Source: Thermus oshimai DSM 12092 | GTDB lineage: Bacteria; Deinococcota; Deinococci; Deinococcales; Thermaceae | Direction of reading: 5' to 3' | Length of the DNA: 64,000 bases | Assembly (NCBI RefSeq): GCF_000373145.1 | Contig: NZ_KB890602.1 | Span: 62,190-126,189, forward strand | Shown here: piece by piece, positions 17,023-25,137 of the stretch | Layout: every line of letters begins with the position of its first letter | How positions within the stretch are numbered: position 1 is the stretch's first letter | The notes under the pieces: model-generated | Seen by the model: only the letters and a program-made list of their open reading frames with translations | Told to the model about the DNA's origin: nothing | Database searches by the model: none | Program-made: the position numbers and the translations under genes

Positions 17023-17065
17023 ATTGTAAACCCAAAGTTTATATTTTGTCAACCCCAACTTGACA
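17023..17065 (-). promoter_or_regulatory. strong promoter with an inverted-repeat operator candidate (DUF2089 operon)
   Basis: On the minus strand TTGACA (17052-17047) and TACAAT (17028-17023) are 18 bases apart, one of the best promoters in the window. The -35 hexamer is one arm of an inverted repeat, TGTCAA-N7-TTGACA at 17047-17065, in an AT-rich patch. The far arm has no -10 partner on the plus strand, so a protein-binding site is more likely than a divergent promoter. Confidence 0.65.
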
Positions 17066-17067
17066 CT

Positions 17068-17820
17068 TTAAAAACCCAGCCCCGAGGGGTGGCGGGAGCC
17101 CAGGAAGGGCGCCCCCAGGAAGGCGAAAAGGAGCGCGGCGTAGGCCAAAAGGAGAAGCCACGCCCGAACCCTCTCCCCAAGCCCCTCCTCCAGGGCCAGG
17201 TAGAGGGCGAGGAGCGCCCAGCCAAAGAGGACGGAAAGCTCCTTGGGGTCCAGGCTTAAGGGCGTGCCGAAGTACCCGAAGGCCCAGGCCATGCCGCTTC
17301 CCAGCCCCAAGGTGACGGCCAAGAACCCCGCGCGCGCGTAGGCCCGCTCCAGCCGCCTCAGGCTCCAAAGGGGGGGGGCGCTTAAGGCCTTCTCGGGGGC
17401 GGTGCGCAGGTAGCGGTCCTGCAGGGCGCAAAGCACCCCCGCCCCCACCCCCACCGCCAGGGCCAGGTACCCCACCAGGAAGGCCCCCGCGTGGAACAGG
17501 GTGAGGCCCAGGGGCAGGGGCCCCCCGGGGTGGGGGAGGGCCTTTAGGGCGAAGAGGCCCAGGAGAAGGGCGAGAAGGAGGAGGTAGCGGCGGAGAAGGG
17601 CCAGGCGGGGCCGTAGGAAGAGGGTCCCCGCCCGCAGGGCGAGAAGCCCTCCTAGCAGGAGGGCCAGCTGGGCGGGGCTGGTGAGGGGGCCCTTGGCCAG
17701 GGCCTCCAGGAGGGCGGTGAGGAGGTAAACCGCACCCCCCAGCCACGCCCCCCAGGGCCAGAAGAGCCCAAGCCCCAAAAGGCCGAGCCCCAGGAAGGCC
17801 AGGAGGCTTAGGAGGGTCAT
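17068..17820 (-). CDS. cytochrome c assembly (CcsA/HemX-like) membrane protein
   Basis: A 250-residue integral membrane protein with about eight helices. Near the C-terminus, FGTPLSLDPKELSVLFGW corresponds to the conserved WDxKE-type segment of CcsA/CcmC/HemX proteins. HemX-type members sit beside hemA in many bacteria and influence glutamyl-tRNA reductase levels, while CcsA proteins move heme for cytochrome c maturation. The location supports HemX-like. The ATG at 17820 overlaps the hemA stop (ATGA). The canonical tryptophan-rich heme loop is not obvious, so heme transport is unproven. Confidence 0.82.
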   Translation of the reverse strand: MTLLSLLAFLGLGLLGLGLFWPWGAWLGGAVYLLTALLEALAKGPLTSPAQLALLLGGLLALRAGTLFLRPRLALLRRYLLLLALLLGLFALKALPHPGGPLPLGLTLFHAGAFLVGYLALAVGVGAGVLCALQDRYLRTAPEKALSAPPLWSLRRLERAYARAGFLAVTLGLGSGMAWAFGYFGTPLSLDPKELSVLFGWALLALYLALEEGLGERVRAWLLLLAYAALLFAFLGAPFLGSRHPSGLGF

Positions 17821-18983
17821 TTCAGGGCCAGGAGGGGGCAGGCCGCGGGGCAGGGGGGCCCCTCCAGGCGGCGGATGGCCTGCCGCTTCAGGTTCAGGAT
17901 AAGGGGGTGGGCCCGCCGGCCCGCCTCCTTGTGCAGGGTGAGGGGGTCGGCCTCCGGCATCTCCGCCTCCACCCACCGGCGCATGCGCAGGCGGACCTCC
18001 TCTATGGCGGTGCGCACCCGGTGGCCCGCGTACCACTCCAGGTAGTCCCCCACGGCCTTCTCAATGAGGGCCTCCACCTTGGGGATCTCGCCCTTGCGGG
18101 CCTCGAGGTTCTTCTGCACCACCCGTTCCAGGTCGTCCAGGTTGTAGAGGTAGGCGTGGGGCAGGCGGGCCACCTCGGGGTGGATGTTCCGGGGAAGGGC
18201 GATGTCAATCAGGAAAAGGGGCTTCCGCCTCCTGGGCAGGTCCTCGGGGTGGATCAGGTAGTGGGGGGCGGCCGCGGAGGCCACCACCAGGTCCGCCTCC
18301 TTCAGCACCTCCTTGAGGGCCTCCAGGCCGAAGGCCCGCCCCCCCACCCGCTCCGCCAGGGCTAGGGCCTTTTGGGGGGTGCGGTTCACCACCAGGACCT
18401 CCCCCACCCCCTGGGCCTTTAGGTGGGTGAGGAAAAGCTCCGCCATCTCCCCCGCGCCCAATACGGCCACCTTGAGCCCGGAAAGGTCCCCGTAGACCGC
18501 CAGGGCCAGGTCCAAGGCGGCGTAGGCCACGCTCACCGCCCCCTGGCCGATGGCGGTTTCGCTCCGGGCCCGTTTGCCCAGGGCCAGGGCGGACTGGAAG
18601 GCCTTTTCCAGCAGGCCCTCCGTGGCCCCGTGCTTCCGGGAGAGGAAAAGGGCCTCCCGCACCTGGCCCAGGATCTGGGCCTCCCCCATCACCAAGGAGT
18701 CCAGGCCCGCGGCCACCCGGAAGAGGTGGCGCAGGGCCTCCACCCCCCGCTTCTCGTAGAGGTGGGCCGGGCCCACCCCCCGCTCCAGGAGGAGGGCGCG
18801 GGCGGCCTCGAGGCTTCCCACCCCGTAGATCTCCGTGCGGTTGCAGGTGGAAAGCACCACCCCCACGCCGAGCCGCCTTAAGGCCGCAGGCAGGGCCACC
18901 AGGGGATCCAAAGCCGCCCGCTCCCGCACCGCTAGGGGAGCGGTCTTGTGGGAGAGGCCCACCAGGTACAAGGAGAGCGGCAT
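17817..18983 (-). CDS. hemA: glutamyl-tRNA reductase
   Basis: A 388-residue enzyme that reduces glutamyl-tRNA to glutamate-1-semialdehyde, the first committed step of C5-pathway heme synthesis. It has the N-terminal [13 protein letters not shown], the catalytic-cysteine motif STCNRTEIY, the [15 protein letters not shown] segment, the NADPH fold [13 protein letters not shown] and the C-terminal dimerisation helices. The length is near normal. The ATG at 18983 has GGAGG 4 bases upstream, and TAGACT about 12 bases further up could be the -10. It is translationally coupled to the CcsA/HemX-like gene. Confidence 0.96.
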   Translation of the reverse strand: MPLSLYLVGLSHKTAPLAVRERAALDPLVALPAALRRLGVGVVLSTCNRTEIYGVGSLEAARALLLERGVGPAHLYEKRGVEALRHLFRVAAGLDSLVMGEAQILGQVREALFLSRKHGATEGLLEKAFQSALALGKRARSETAIGQGAVSVAYAALDLALAVYGDLSGLKVAVLGAGEMAELFLTHLKAQGVGEVLVVNRTPQKALALAERVGGRAFGLEALKEVLKEADLVVASAAAPHYLIHPEDLPRRRKPLFLIDIALPRNIHPEVARLPHAYLYNLDDLERVVQKNLEARKGEIPKVEALIEKAVGDYLEWYAGHRVRTAIEEVRLRMRRWVEAEMPEADPLTLHKEAGRRAHPLILNLKRQAIRRLEGPPCPAACPLLALK

Positions 18984-19011
18984 ACGCCTCCTACAGTCTA
19001 GCCCTAAGGGG

Positions 19012-19029
19012 CCGGGACATCTATCCCGG
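19012..19029 (-). other. hairpin between hemD and hemA
   Basis: CCGGGA-CATCTA-TCCCGG forms a perfect 6-base stem with a 6-base loop in the 73-base gap between hemD and hemA. It has no T tract and so would be at best a weak terminator or processing site before the hemA promoter. Confidence 0.35.
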
Positions 19030-19056
19030 GGAAGGGGGGTAAAGGGGGCCTTTTCC

Positions 19057-19734
19057 TTATCCCCCCCAGGCCTTCAGGATGGCCCGGTAAAGCCCCTCGA
19101 GGCCCGGCCTGTCCGCCTCCACCACGGGAAAGCCGAGGCTTAGGGCCTCCTGGGCCGTGCTGGGGCCGATGCAGGCCGCCCTTGGGCGCCTTTTCGTCCA
19201 GCGGGCGTAGGCCCGGGCCCCGCTGGGGCTGAAGAGGGCCACCACCTCCGCCCGCTCCAGAAGGGCGATCTCTTCCGGGCTTAGGGGTCTTTCCCGGGTG
19301 GCGTAGACCTCTAAGCGCTCCACCTCCACCCCCCGCGCCCGCAGGCCTTCCTCCAGCGCCCCCCCCGCCAGGTCCCCCGCCACGAAGAGCACCCTTTTGG
19401 CCTCGGGAAAGCTCTGGGCCAGGTCCCTCGCGGTGGCCCTGGGGGGGAGGAAGGCGGGGGAGAGCCCCCCGGCCCCTAGGGCTTCCCCCGTCCCCTCCCC
19501 CACCGCGGCCACCCGTAAGGGGGGGCGTCCCGCCCCCTTCCAGGCCCAAAGGAGGCGCCTTGCCCCTTCCTTGGAGGTCACCGCCACCCAGTCCGCCCCC
19601 CTAAGCTTTTGGGGGAGGAGATGGAGGCCGGGGAGGTCCACCTGCTCCAAAAGGGCCACCTCCTCCGTGGGGATCCCCTGGGCGCGGAGCTTTTCCAGTA
19701 GGGCCTTATCCTTCCCGCGGGTGAGGAGCACCAT
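19057..19734 (-). CDS. hemD: uroporphyrinogen-III synthase
   Basis: A 225-residue protein of the poorly conserved HemD family, which closes and flips ring D of hydroxymethylbilane. The two-lobed pattern is visible: ADWVAVTSKEGARRLL, an LRVAAVGEGTGEAL segment, then VEVYATRERPLS-like text and VALFSPSGARAYARW in the C-terminal lobe, ending with ACIGPSTAQEALSLGFPVV. The ATG at 19734 gives a 29-base overlap with the CMD gene; a GTG three codons inside is possible. Grouping with hemA supports the call. Confidence 0.88.
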   Translation of the reverse strand: MVLLTRGKDKALLEKLRAQGIPTEEVALLEQVDLPGLHLLPQKLRGADWVAVTSKEGARRLLWAWKGAGRPPLRVAAVGEGTGEALGAGGLSPAFLPPRATARDLAQSFPEAKRVLFVAGDLAGGALEEGLRARGVEVERLEVYATRERPLSPEEIALLERAEVVALFSPSGARAYARWTKRRPRAACIGPSTAQEALSLGFPVVEADRPGLEGLYRAILKAWGG

Positions 19735-20071
19735 GGGCCTTTAAGACCTTCTCCAGCATGCGCATGGCCGCGAGGGCCCGGGGGAAGCCCAGGAAGAGGG
19801 CGGACTGGAGGATGGTCTCCCGCACCTCCCGTTCCGTGGCCCCTGCCCGAAAGGCCCCTTCCAGGTGGGTGGCGAGCTCCTTGGGGCTCCCCAGGGCGAT
19901 GAGGGCGGTGATGGCCAGGAGCTCCCGCGTTTTCAGGTCCAGCCCCGGGCGGGCCAGGACCTCCTCGTAGGCGAAGTCGCGGATGTAGCGGAAAAGATCC
20001 TCGTCCGCCGCTTTGAGGCTTTCCTCTATGGCCTCCTGCTTCTCCCCCCAGAGGGCCTTGCGGACGCTCAT
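19706..20071 (-). CDS. carboxymuconolactone decarboxylase (CMD) family protein
   Basis: A 121-residue all-helical CMD-domain protein. It contains the family stretch KTRELLAITALIALG, followed by the HLEGAFRAGATEREVRETILQ pattern. The CxxC pair of the AhpD peroxidase branch is absent, so it is more like the decarboxylase or unknown-function branch. It starts inside the HAD stop codon (ATGA) and ends inside hemD, so the HAD-CMD-hemD group is one transcript. No specific role in heme synthesis is known. Confidence 0.88.
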   Translation of the reverse strand: MSVRKALWGEKQEAIEESLKAADEDLFRYIRDFAYEEVLARPGLDLKTRELLAITALIALGSPKELATHLEGAFRAGATEREVRETILQSALFLGFPRALAAMRMLEKVLKAHGAPHPREG

Positions 20072-20730
20072 GGGAGGTAGTCTAGCACCTGGGGAAGGGC
20101 GTGGAGGGCCCTCGGGTTCTCCCCCAAGGGGTCAAAGAGGAGGGCCCTCACCCCGGCGGCCTCCGCTCCCCTTAGGTCCGCCTCCGAGTCCCCCACGTGC
20201 ACCGCCTCCTCCGGGGCCACCTCCAGGGCGGAAAGGGCCTCCTGGAAAAGGGCGGGGTCGGGCTTGGCCACCCCGGAGAGGGCGCTCACCGCCAGGTGGT
20301 GGAAGTAGGGCCTAAGGCCCACCACCTCCAGGATCTCGGGCAGGGTGGCGTCCCAGTTGGACACCACCGCCAGGCGGTACCCCTTGGCCCGGAGGGTCCG
20401 CAGGGTGGCCTCCGCCCCGGGGGTGAGGGGCCAGAAGCGGGGGTTCCTCCAGTTCGCCACCAGCTCCCGGCTTAGGGCCTCCGCCTTTTCCTCCTCTAGC
20501 CCAAGCCCCAGGAGGAGCCTCCGGTGGAAAGCCCGCCAGAGGAGAAGGGCCCCTTCCAGGTCCCGGGCCTTCAGGTGGTGCTCCTCGTAGAAGCGGAAGG
20601 CCTCGAGGGCCGCCTTCCGGAAATCCCCCTTGGGCTTCAGGCCCCGTTCCGCGAGGAGGGGAAGGAGCCAGAAGCGGGGGCTCGCGAGGATGAGGGTGTT
20701 CCCCACGTCAAAGAGCACCGCCCGGACCAT
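20068..20730 (-). CDS. HAD-superfamily hydrolase
   Basis: A 220-residue haloacid-dehalogenase-like hydrolase. Motif I is LFDVGNTL with nucleophile Asp8; the second aspartate of the phosphatase pattern DxD is a glycine. Motif II is VVSNWDATL, motif III a lysine in SGVAKPDPALF, and motif IV HVGDSEADLRGA. A helical cap domain lies between I and II. The DxG motif I resembles the HDHD3/dehalogenase-like subgroup, so a phosphatase activity is not assured. It leads the CMD-hemD transcript from a leaderless-type promoter. Confidence 0.9.
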   Translation of the reverse strand: MVRAVLFDVGNTLILASPRFWLLPLLAERGLKPKGDFRKAALEAFRFYEEHHLKARDLEGALLLWRAFHRRLLLGLGLEEEKAEALSRELVANWRNPRFWPLTPGAEATLRTLRAKGYRLAVVSNWDATLPEILEVVGLRPYFHHLAVSALSGVAKPDPALFQEALSALEVAPEEAVHVGDSEADLRGAEAAGVRALLFDPLGENPRALHALPQVLDYLP

Positions 20731-20736
20731 GGCCTA

Positions 20737-20742
20737 AGTCTA
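20737..20742 (-). promoter_or_regulatory. -10 element of a probable leaderless promoter (HAD gene)
   Basis: TAGACT on the minus strand ends 6 bases before the ATG at 20730. Confidence 0.5.
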
Positions 20743-20790
20743 CCCTCCTTTCCCCTTGGGGGTTCCCTAACCCGTTTCTAACCTACGTGG

Positions 20791-20807
20791 GCTATGGTTT
20801 TCATAGC
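20791..20807 (+). repeat. inverted repeat upstream of the YceI gene
   Basis: GCTATG-GTTTT-CATAGC is a perfect 6-base inverted repeat with a 5-base loop, ending 12 bases before the YceI ATG. It could be an operator or a small hairpin near the ribosome site. No clear promoter hexamers were identified around it. Confidence 0.45.
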
Positions 20808-20819
20808 AAGGGGGACAGT

Positions 20820-21380
20820 ATGCGAGCGCTTTGGGTATGGACGGCGGTCTTTTCCACCTTAGCCCTGGCCCAGACCTTTGAGGTGGCCTCAGGGGAGGCC
20901 CGCTACCGGGTGCGGGAGGAGCTTTTGGGCGTGGGCGTGGCCGACGCGGTGGGGGCCACCAAGGCGGTGACGGGCCGGGTGGTCCTAAAGGGCCCTGAGG
21001 CCCAGGGGGAGTTCGTGGTGGACCTAAGGGAGCTTAGGAGCGACCAGGCTCGGCGGGACAACTACCTCCGCCAGAACACCCTCCAGACGGACCGCTTCCC
21101 CACCGCCACCTTCCGCCCCAAGCGGGTGGAGGGCCTGCCCAACCCCCTTCCCCGCCAGGGCCGCCACCCCGTACGGGTGGTGGGGGATCTTACCCTCCGG
21201 GACGTGACCCAGGAGGTGGTTTGGGAGGGGGAGGCGGTCTTCGGGGAGGAGGTGCGGGTTTCCTTGAAGACGGAGTTCCCCTTTGAACGCTTCCGCCTGG
21301 TCCAGCCCCGGGTGCCGGTGGTGTTGGGGGTGGAGAACCGCATCCGGCTGGAAGTAGAGCTCACCTTGAGGCGGTTATGA
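20820..21380 (+). CDS. YceI-family periplasmic lipid-binding protein
   Basis: A 186-residue exported beta-barrel protein. A signal peptide (MRALWVWTAVFSTLALA) precedes the YceI lipocalin-like fold, with the characteristic NYLRQNTLQTDRFPTATFRPK and VVGDLTLRDVTQEVVWEG segments. A T. thermophilus YceI protein was crystallised with a polyisoprenoid in its barrel, so isoprenoid or quinone-like lipid binding is likely. The ATG at 20820 gives a clean signal peptide; a longer frame would place a charged extension in front. It is coupled to the following dioxygenase gene. Confidence 0.9.
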   Translation: MRALWVWTAVFSTLALAQTFEVASGEARYRVREELLGVGVADAVGATKAVTGRVVLKGPEAQGEFVVDLRELRSDQARRDNYLRQNTLQTDRFPTATFRPKRVEGLPNPLPRQGRHPVRVVGDLTLRDVTQEVVWEGEAVFGEEVRVSLKTEFPFERFRLVQPRVPVVLGVENRIRLEVELTLRRL

Positions 21381-21961
21381 ACCGGCGCGCCCTTCTGAAG
21401 GCCCTGGCCCTAGCCCTTTCCGGGCCCGTTCTGGCCCAAGGGGCCTGCACCCCCACCCCGGCCCTGGCCCAGGGCCCCTACTACCTGGCCGGGGTGCCGA
21501 GGAGGCGGGACTTAAGGGAGGGGGAGGGGGTTCCCTTCCGCCTCCGCCTCCTGGTGCAGGACGCCCTCTGCCGCCCCCTTAGGGGGGCCCGGGTGGACCT
21601 CTGGCACGCGGACCCCTTGGGGCGGTACTCGGGCTTCCAAATGCCGGGGGTGGCCTTCCGGGGGTACGAGCTTGCGGACGAGGGGGGCGGGGTGGAGTTC
21701 CTCACCCATTTCCCCGGCTGGTACCCGGGGCGCACCCCCCACTTCCACCTGCGGGTGGAGGCGGGGGGGAGGGTTCTCGTGACCCAACTCTTTTTTCCCG
21801 AGGAGGTCATCGAGGCCGTCTACGCCCGGCCGCCCTACCGCACCCGGGGCCTCCCTAACGTGCGCAACCGTCAGGACGGGATCTTTAGGGCCGACCTTCT
21901 CCTCTCCCCCAAGGTGGAAGGGGAGGGGTTCGGGGCGGGCTTCACCCTGGTCCTGCGCTGA
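21377..21961 (+). CDS. exported intradiol ring-cleavage dioxygenase-like protein
   Basis: A 194-residue protein with an N-terminal NRRALLKALALAL segment resembling a twin-arginine (one R pair) signal. The core matches intradiol dioxygenases: QGPYYLAG and LWHADPLGRYSGF give candidate tyrosine ligands, and GWYPGRTPHFHLRVE gives the third tyrosine and the His-x-His pair of the non-heme Fe(III) site. Family enzymes split catechols, but secreted members are poorly known. The ATG overlaps the YceI stop (ATGA), so the two are co-expressed in the envelope. The substrate is unknown. Confidence 0.85.
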   Translation: MNRRALLKALALALSGPVLAQGACTPTPALAQGPYYLAGVPRRRDLREGEGVPFRLRLLVQDALCRPLRGARVDLWHADPLGRYSGFQMPGVAFRGYELADEGGGVEFLTHFPGWYPGRTPHFHLRVEAGGRVLVTQLFFPEEVIEAVYARPPYRTRGLPNVRNRQDGIFRADLLLSPKVEGEGFGAGFTLVLR

Positions 21962-22007
21962 GGCCCTTTAACGGCGGTTAACGCCCCGCCCCTTCCGCCC
22001 TCCGGAT

Positions 22008-22013
22008 TAAGCT
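22008..22013 (+). promoter_or_regulatory. -10 element of a probable leaderless promoter (diguanylate cyclase)
   Basis: TAAGCT ends 6 bases before the GTG at 22020. It matches only the TAnnnT core, so it is the weakest member of this class here. Confidence 0.4.
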
Positions 22014-22019
22014 GAAAAG

Positions 22020-23057
22020 GTGCACCCCACCCTGGAGCTCCTGGACCCCCTGAACCCCCTGCGGCGGAGGGTGGCCCTGGTGCTCCTGCCCCTGGGGGGG
22101 GTTCTGGCCCTGGTGGCCCTCTTGACCTCGGGCCAGGGGGTGGACCCGGTGGACCGCCTCTTCCTCCCCCTCTTGGCCCTGGGGTTCAGCGCGCTGGCCC
22201 TGGTCCTCCTCTTCCGGCCCCAGGCGGCCGCCTGGGTCCTGCCCTCGGCCCACGCCGTGGTGGCCCTTTACCTCCTTGCCACCCTGGGCTACCAGCTCCT
22301 CCTGGCCCCCAACCCCTTGGGCCTCTCCCCCGCGGCCTTTTGGTTTCCCTTCGTTTACTTTTCCAGCTTCCTCTTCTTCCCAAGCGGGAGGGCGGTGCGC
22401 CTGGCGGTGATCTACCTCCTTTCCGCCTTCCTTCTGGCCCTCTTTGGGGGGGTGCGGGGGCATTTCCACCCCGTCCACCTGAACGCCCTGGCCCAGTTCT
22501 TCGGCTCCAACCTGGCCTACGTCCTCCTCCTCTACATGCTGGTGCGCATCAAGGAGGGGTACCTCGAGGCCCAGCTGGACGCCCACAAGGACTTCCTCAC
22601 GGGCCTGCGCAACCGCCGCTACGCGGAGCTCATCCTGGAAAGGGAGCTCGCCCGGGTCCAGCGTTACGGAAGGCCGCTCTCCCTCATGGTCCTGGACCTG
22701 GACGATTTCAAGAAGGTGAACGACACCTTCGGGCACGACGTGGGGGACCAGGTCCTAAAGGCCCTGGCCCGGGTGTTGGAAGGGGGCATCCGGGTGAGCG
22801 ACCGGGCGGTGCGCCTTGGGGGGGAGGAGTTTGCCGTCCTCCTCCCGGAGACGGAGCTGGCCCAGGCCCTCCCCCTGGCGGAGCGCCTGAGGCAGGCGGT
22901 GCGGGCCCTATCGGTGCCCCCCGTGCCTGGGCTTTCCGTGAGCATCGGGGTAGCCCAGGCCGCCCCCACGGACTCCCCCCTCTCCCTCCTCAAGCGGGCG
23001 GACGAGGCCCTCTACCGGGCCAAGCGCAAGGGCAAGAACCGGGTGGAGGTGGGCTAA
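22020..23057 (+). CDS. membrane-bound diguanylate cyclase (GGDEF)
   Basis: A 345-residue protein. The first roughly 175 residues hold about six transmembrane helices with no recognised sensor motif. A GGDEF domain follows from KDFLTGLRNRRY. The active site is RLGGEEFAVLLPE, a functional GGEEF variant. RVSD lies five residues before it, an intact inhibitory I-site. It should therefore synthesise cyclic di-GMP in response to a membrane signal and be limited by product feedback. The GTG at 22020 has AAAAGG near it but is better explained as leaderless. An HD-GYP protein, the opposing activity, is encoded at 61534. Confidence 0.93.
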   Translation: MHPTLELLDPLNPLRRRVALVLLPLGGVLALVALLTSGQGVDPVDRLFLPLLALGFSALALVLLFRPQAAAWVLPSAHAVVALYLLATLGYQLLLAPNPLGLSPAAFWFPFVYFSSFLFFPSGRAVRLAVIYLLSAFLLALFGGVRGHFHPVHLNALAQFFGSNLAYVLLLYMLVRIKEGYLEAQLDAHKDFLTGLRNRRYAELILERELARVQRYGRPLSLMVLDLDDFKKVNDTFGHDVGDQVLKALARVLEGGIRVSDRAVRLGGEEFAVLLPETELAQALPLAERLRQAVRALSVPPVPGLSVSIGVAQAAPTDSPLSLLKRADEALYRAKRKGKNRVEVG

Positions 23058-23090
23058 AAACGCCCCACCGGAGCAGAGGCTCCGGTGGGG
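23056..23090 (-). terminator. rho-independent terminator for metK
   Basis: On the minus strand the 12-base stem at 23090-23079 and 23074-23063 (loop 4) is followed by a G and then TTTTT at 23060-23056. It lies 13 bases beyond the metK stop. The plus strand has no T tract after the stem, so it mainly serves metK. Confidence 0.8.
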
Positions 23091-23103
23091 ATCCAAAGAA
23101 GGC

Positions 23104-24291
23104 TTAGAGCCCGGCCTCCTGCCTCAGGGCCTCCACCCGGTCCGTCTCCTCCCAGGGGAAGCCCGCCCGGCCGAAGTGGCCGTAGGCGGAGGTGGGGGTG
23201 TAGATGGGCCTCAGGAGGTCCAGCTCCTCAATGATGGCCTGGGGCCTGGGGTCAAAGACCTTGGCCACGATCTGGGTGAGCTTCTCGTCGGGGAGGATGC
23301 CGGTGCCGAAGGTCTCCACCCGCATGGACACGGGCCGGGCCTTGCCGATGGCGTAGGCCAGCTCCACCAGGGCCCTCCTGGCAAGCCCCGCCGCCACCAG
23401 GTTCTTGGCCATGTAGCGGGCGTAGTAGCTGGCGGAACGGTCCACCTTGGTGGGGTCCTTGCCGCTGAAGGCCCCGCCCCCGTGGGGCACCGCCCCCCCG
23501 TAGGTGTCCACGATGATCTTCCGCCCCGTCAGGCCGGTGTCCGCGTGGGGGCCCCCCAGGATGAACCGGCCCGAGGGGTTGATGAGGTACTCCGTCTCCC
23601 CCTCCTTTAGGTACTCGGGGGGGATGGCCTGGCGCACCACCTCGCGGATGAGGTCCTCGCGGAGCTGGTCCTGCTCCACCTCGGGGGAGTGCTGGGCCGA
23701 GACCACCACGGTCTTCACGTAAAGGGGCCGGTCCCCCTCGTAGACCACGGTGACCTGGGCCTTGCCGTCGGGGCGGAGGTAGGGGAGGAGGCCCGTCTTG
23801 CGCACCTCCGCCAGGCGCATGGTGAGGCGGTGGGCCAGGGTGATGGGGAGGGGCATGAGCTCGGGGGTTTCGTCGGTGGCGTAGCCGAACATGAGGCCCT
23901 GGTCCCCCGCGCCCACCCGGTCCAGGGGGTCGGTGGACTTCAGGACCCGCCACTCGTAGGAGAGGTTGACCCCGCCCGCGATGTCCGGGGACTGCTCGTC
24001 TATGGCGGTGAGCACGGCGCAGGTGTCCGCGTCAAACCCGTACTTGGCCCGGGTGTAGCCCACCTCCCGCACCGTCTTGCGCACCAGCCCGGGGATGTCC
24101 ACGTACCCTTCCGTGGTGATCTCCCCCGCCACGAAGACCAGACCCGTGGTGACCAGGGTCTCGGCCGCCACCCGGGCCTTCTTGTCCTGGGCGATGAGGG
24201 CGTCCAGGATGGCGTCGGAGACCCGGTCCGCCAGCTTGTCCGGGTGCCCTTCGGTAACGGATTCAGACGTGACCAGCCTCAACTTGCGCAC
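23104..24291 (-). CDS. metK: S-adenosylmethionine synthase
   Basis: A 395-residue MAT enzyme that makes AdoMet from methionine and ATP. All landmarks are present: [20 protein letters not shown], the [15 protein letters not shown] hexapeptide loop, [14 protein letters not shown], and the P-loop-like [17 protein letters not shown]. The GTG at 24291 is given, but GGGAGG abuts it while sitting 6 bases before an in-frame TTG at 24282, so the TTG start is a real alternative. AdoMet feeds MtaB, TrmB and polyamine aminopropylation here. The gene is divergent from murI. Confidence 0.95.
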   Translation of the reverse strand: MRKLRLVTSESVTEGHPDKLADRVSDAILDALIAQDKKARVAAETLVTTGLVFVAGEITTEGYVDIPGLVRKTVREVGYTRAKYGFDADTCAVLTAIDEQSPDIAGGVNLSYEWRVLKSTDPLDRVGAGDQGLMFGYATDETPELMPLPITLAHRLTMRLAEVRKTGLLPYLRPDGKAQVTVVYEGDRPLYVKTVVVSAQHSPEVEQDQLREDLIREVVRQAIPPEYLKEGETEYLINPSGRFILGGPHADTGLTGRKIIVDTYGGAVPHGGGAFSGKDPTKVDRSASYYARYMAKNLVAAGLARRALVELAYAIGKARPVSMRVETFGTGILPDEKLTQIVAKVFDPRPQAIIEELDLLRPIYTPTSAYGHFGRAGFPWEETDRVEALRQEAGL

Positions 24292-24300
24292 CTCCCAAGC

Positions 24301-24349
24301 GCCCCCTCGGGGCAACTCCGCTAGTATAGCACGCCCCCTAAAGTATGAT
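24301..24349. promoter_or_regulatory. metK/murI divergent promoter region with a leader hairpin
   Basis: For metK (minus strand) TATACT is at 24328-24323, and the leader of about 25 bases contains the perfect hairpin GCCCC-CTC-GGGGC (24301-24313) immediately before the ribosome site. For murI (plus strand) TATGAT at 24344-24349 ends 8 bases before the GTG at 24358, a leaderless arrangement. The two -10 elements are only 15 bases apart, so both polymerases could not bind together. Confidence 0.55.
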
Positions 24350-24357
24350 GCCCCCTC

Positions 24358-25131
24358 GTGAGGGACGTACGGAGGCCCATCGGGGTTTTTGATTCCGGGG
24401 TGGGGGGGCTTACGGTGCTTAGGGCCCTGAGGGAGCGCCTTCCCCGGGAGGACTTCCTCTACTTCGGGGACACCGCCCGCGTGCCCTATGGGGGCAAGCC
24501 CCTTCCCATGGTGCGCCGCTTTGCCTGGGAGATCGCGGGCTTTCTCCTCCGGGAGGGGGTAAAGGCCATCGTGGTGGCCTGCAACACCGCCTCGTCCGCT
24601 GCCCTTCCGGACCTGGCCGAGGACCTTTCCGTGCCCGTCTTTGGGGTGTTGGAGCCCGCGGCGGAGGAGGCCCGCGCCCACGCCAAGGTGGGCCTCATCG
24701 GCACCCAGGCCACGGTGGGAAGCGGGGCCTACGAGCGCCACCTGGACATCGCCTGGAAGAAGGCCTGCCCCCTCTTCGTCCCCCTGGTGGAGGAGGGGCT
24801 TTGGGAGGACCCCGTGGCCCTGTTGGTGGCCCGGCACTACCTGGAGGAGGCCCCCAAGGACCTCGAGGCCCTCATCCTGGGCTGCACCCACTACCCCTTC
24901 CTGAAGCCCGTGATCGGGCAGGTCCTCCCAGGGGTGCGGCTCATTGACTCCGCGGAGGCCACCGCCAAGAAGGTGGCCCGGGTTCTTGAGGCGGAGGGGC
25001 TTTTGAACCCGGAAGGCAGGGGGCGGGTGGTCCACTACGTCACCGGGGACCCCGAGGCCTACCGCGCCCTGGCCCAAAGGCTCGGGGAGGAGGTCTTGGA
25101 GGTGCGGCGGGTGGGCCTGGAGGAGTTATAA
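24358..25131 (+). CDS. murI: glutamate racemase
   Basis: A 257-residue cofactor-independent racemase that supplies D-glutamate for peptidoglycan. The two catalytic cysteines are in VACNTASSA and LGCTHYPF. The N-terminal [16 protein letters not shown] and [11 protein letters not shown] motifs are complete. The GTG at 24358 is chosen because the family begins a few residues before GVFDSG and a -10-like element lies 8 bases upstream. The LOG protein gene follows 6 bases after the stop. Confidence 0.96.
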   Translation: MRDVRRPIGVFDSGVGGLTVLRALRERLPREDFLYFGDTARVPYGGKPLPMVRRFAWEIAGFLLREGVKAIVVACNTASSAALPDLAEDLSVPVFGVLEPAAEEARAHAKVGLIGTQATVGSGAYERHLDIAWKKACPLFVPLVEEGLWEDPVALLVARHYLEEAPKDLEALILGCTHYPFLKPVIGQVLPGVRLIDSAEATAKKVARVLEAEGLLNPEGRGRVVHYVTGDPEAYRALAQRLGEEVLEVRRVGLEEL

Positions 25132-25137
25132 AGGGGC

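Noticed and set aside
17060-17090. A plus-strand promoter at TTGACA 17060
   Set aside because: No -10 hexamer follows at 16-18 bases, and no plus-strand gene begins downstream.
24292-24328. SAM riboswitch before metK
   Set aside because: The leader is only about 30 bases, too small for any known SAM-binding RNA.
24292-25077. N-terminal extension of metK across murI
   Set aside because: The in-frame extension is antisense to murI, contains no family sequence, and MetK normally starts just before [12 protein letters not shown].
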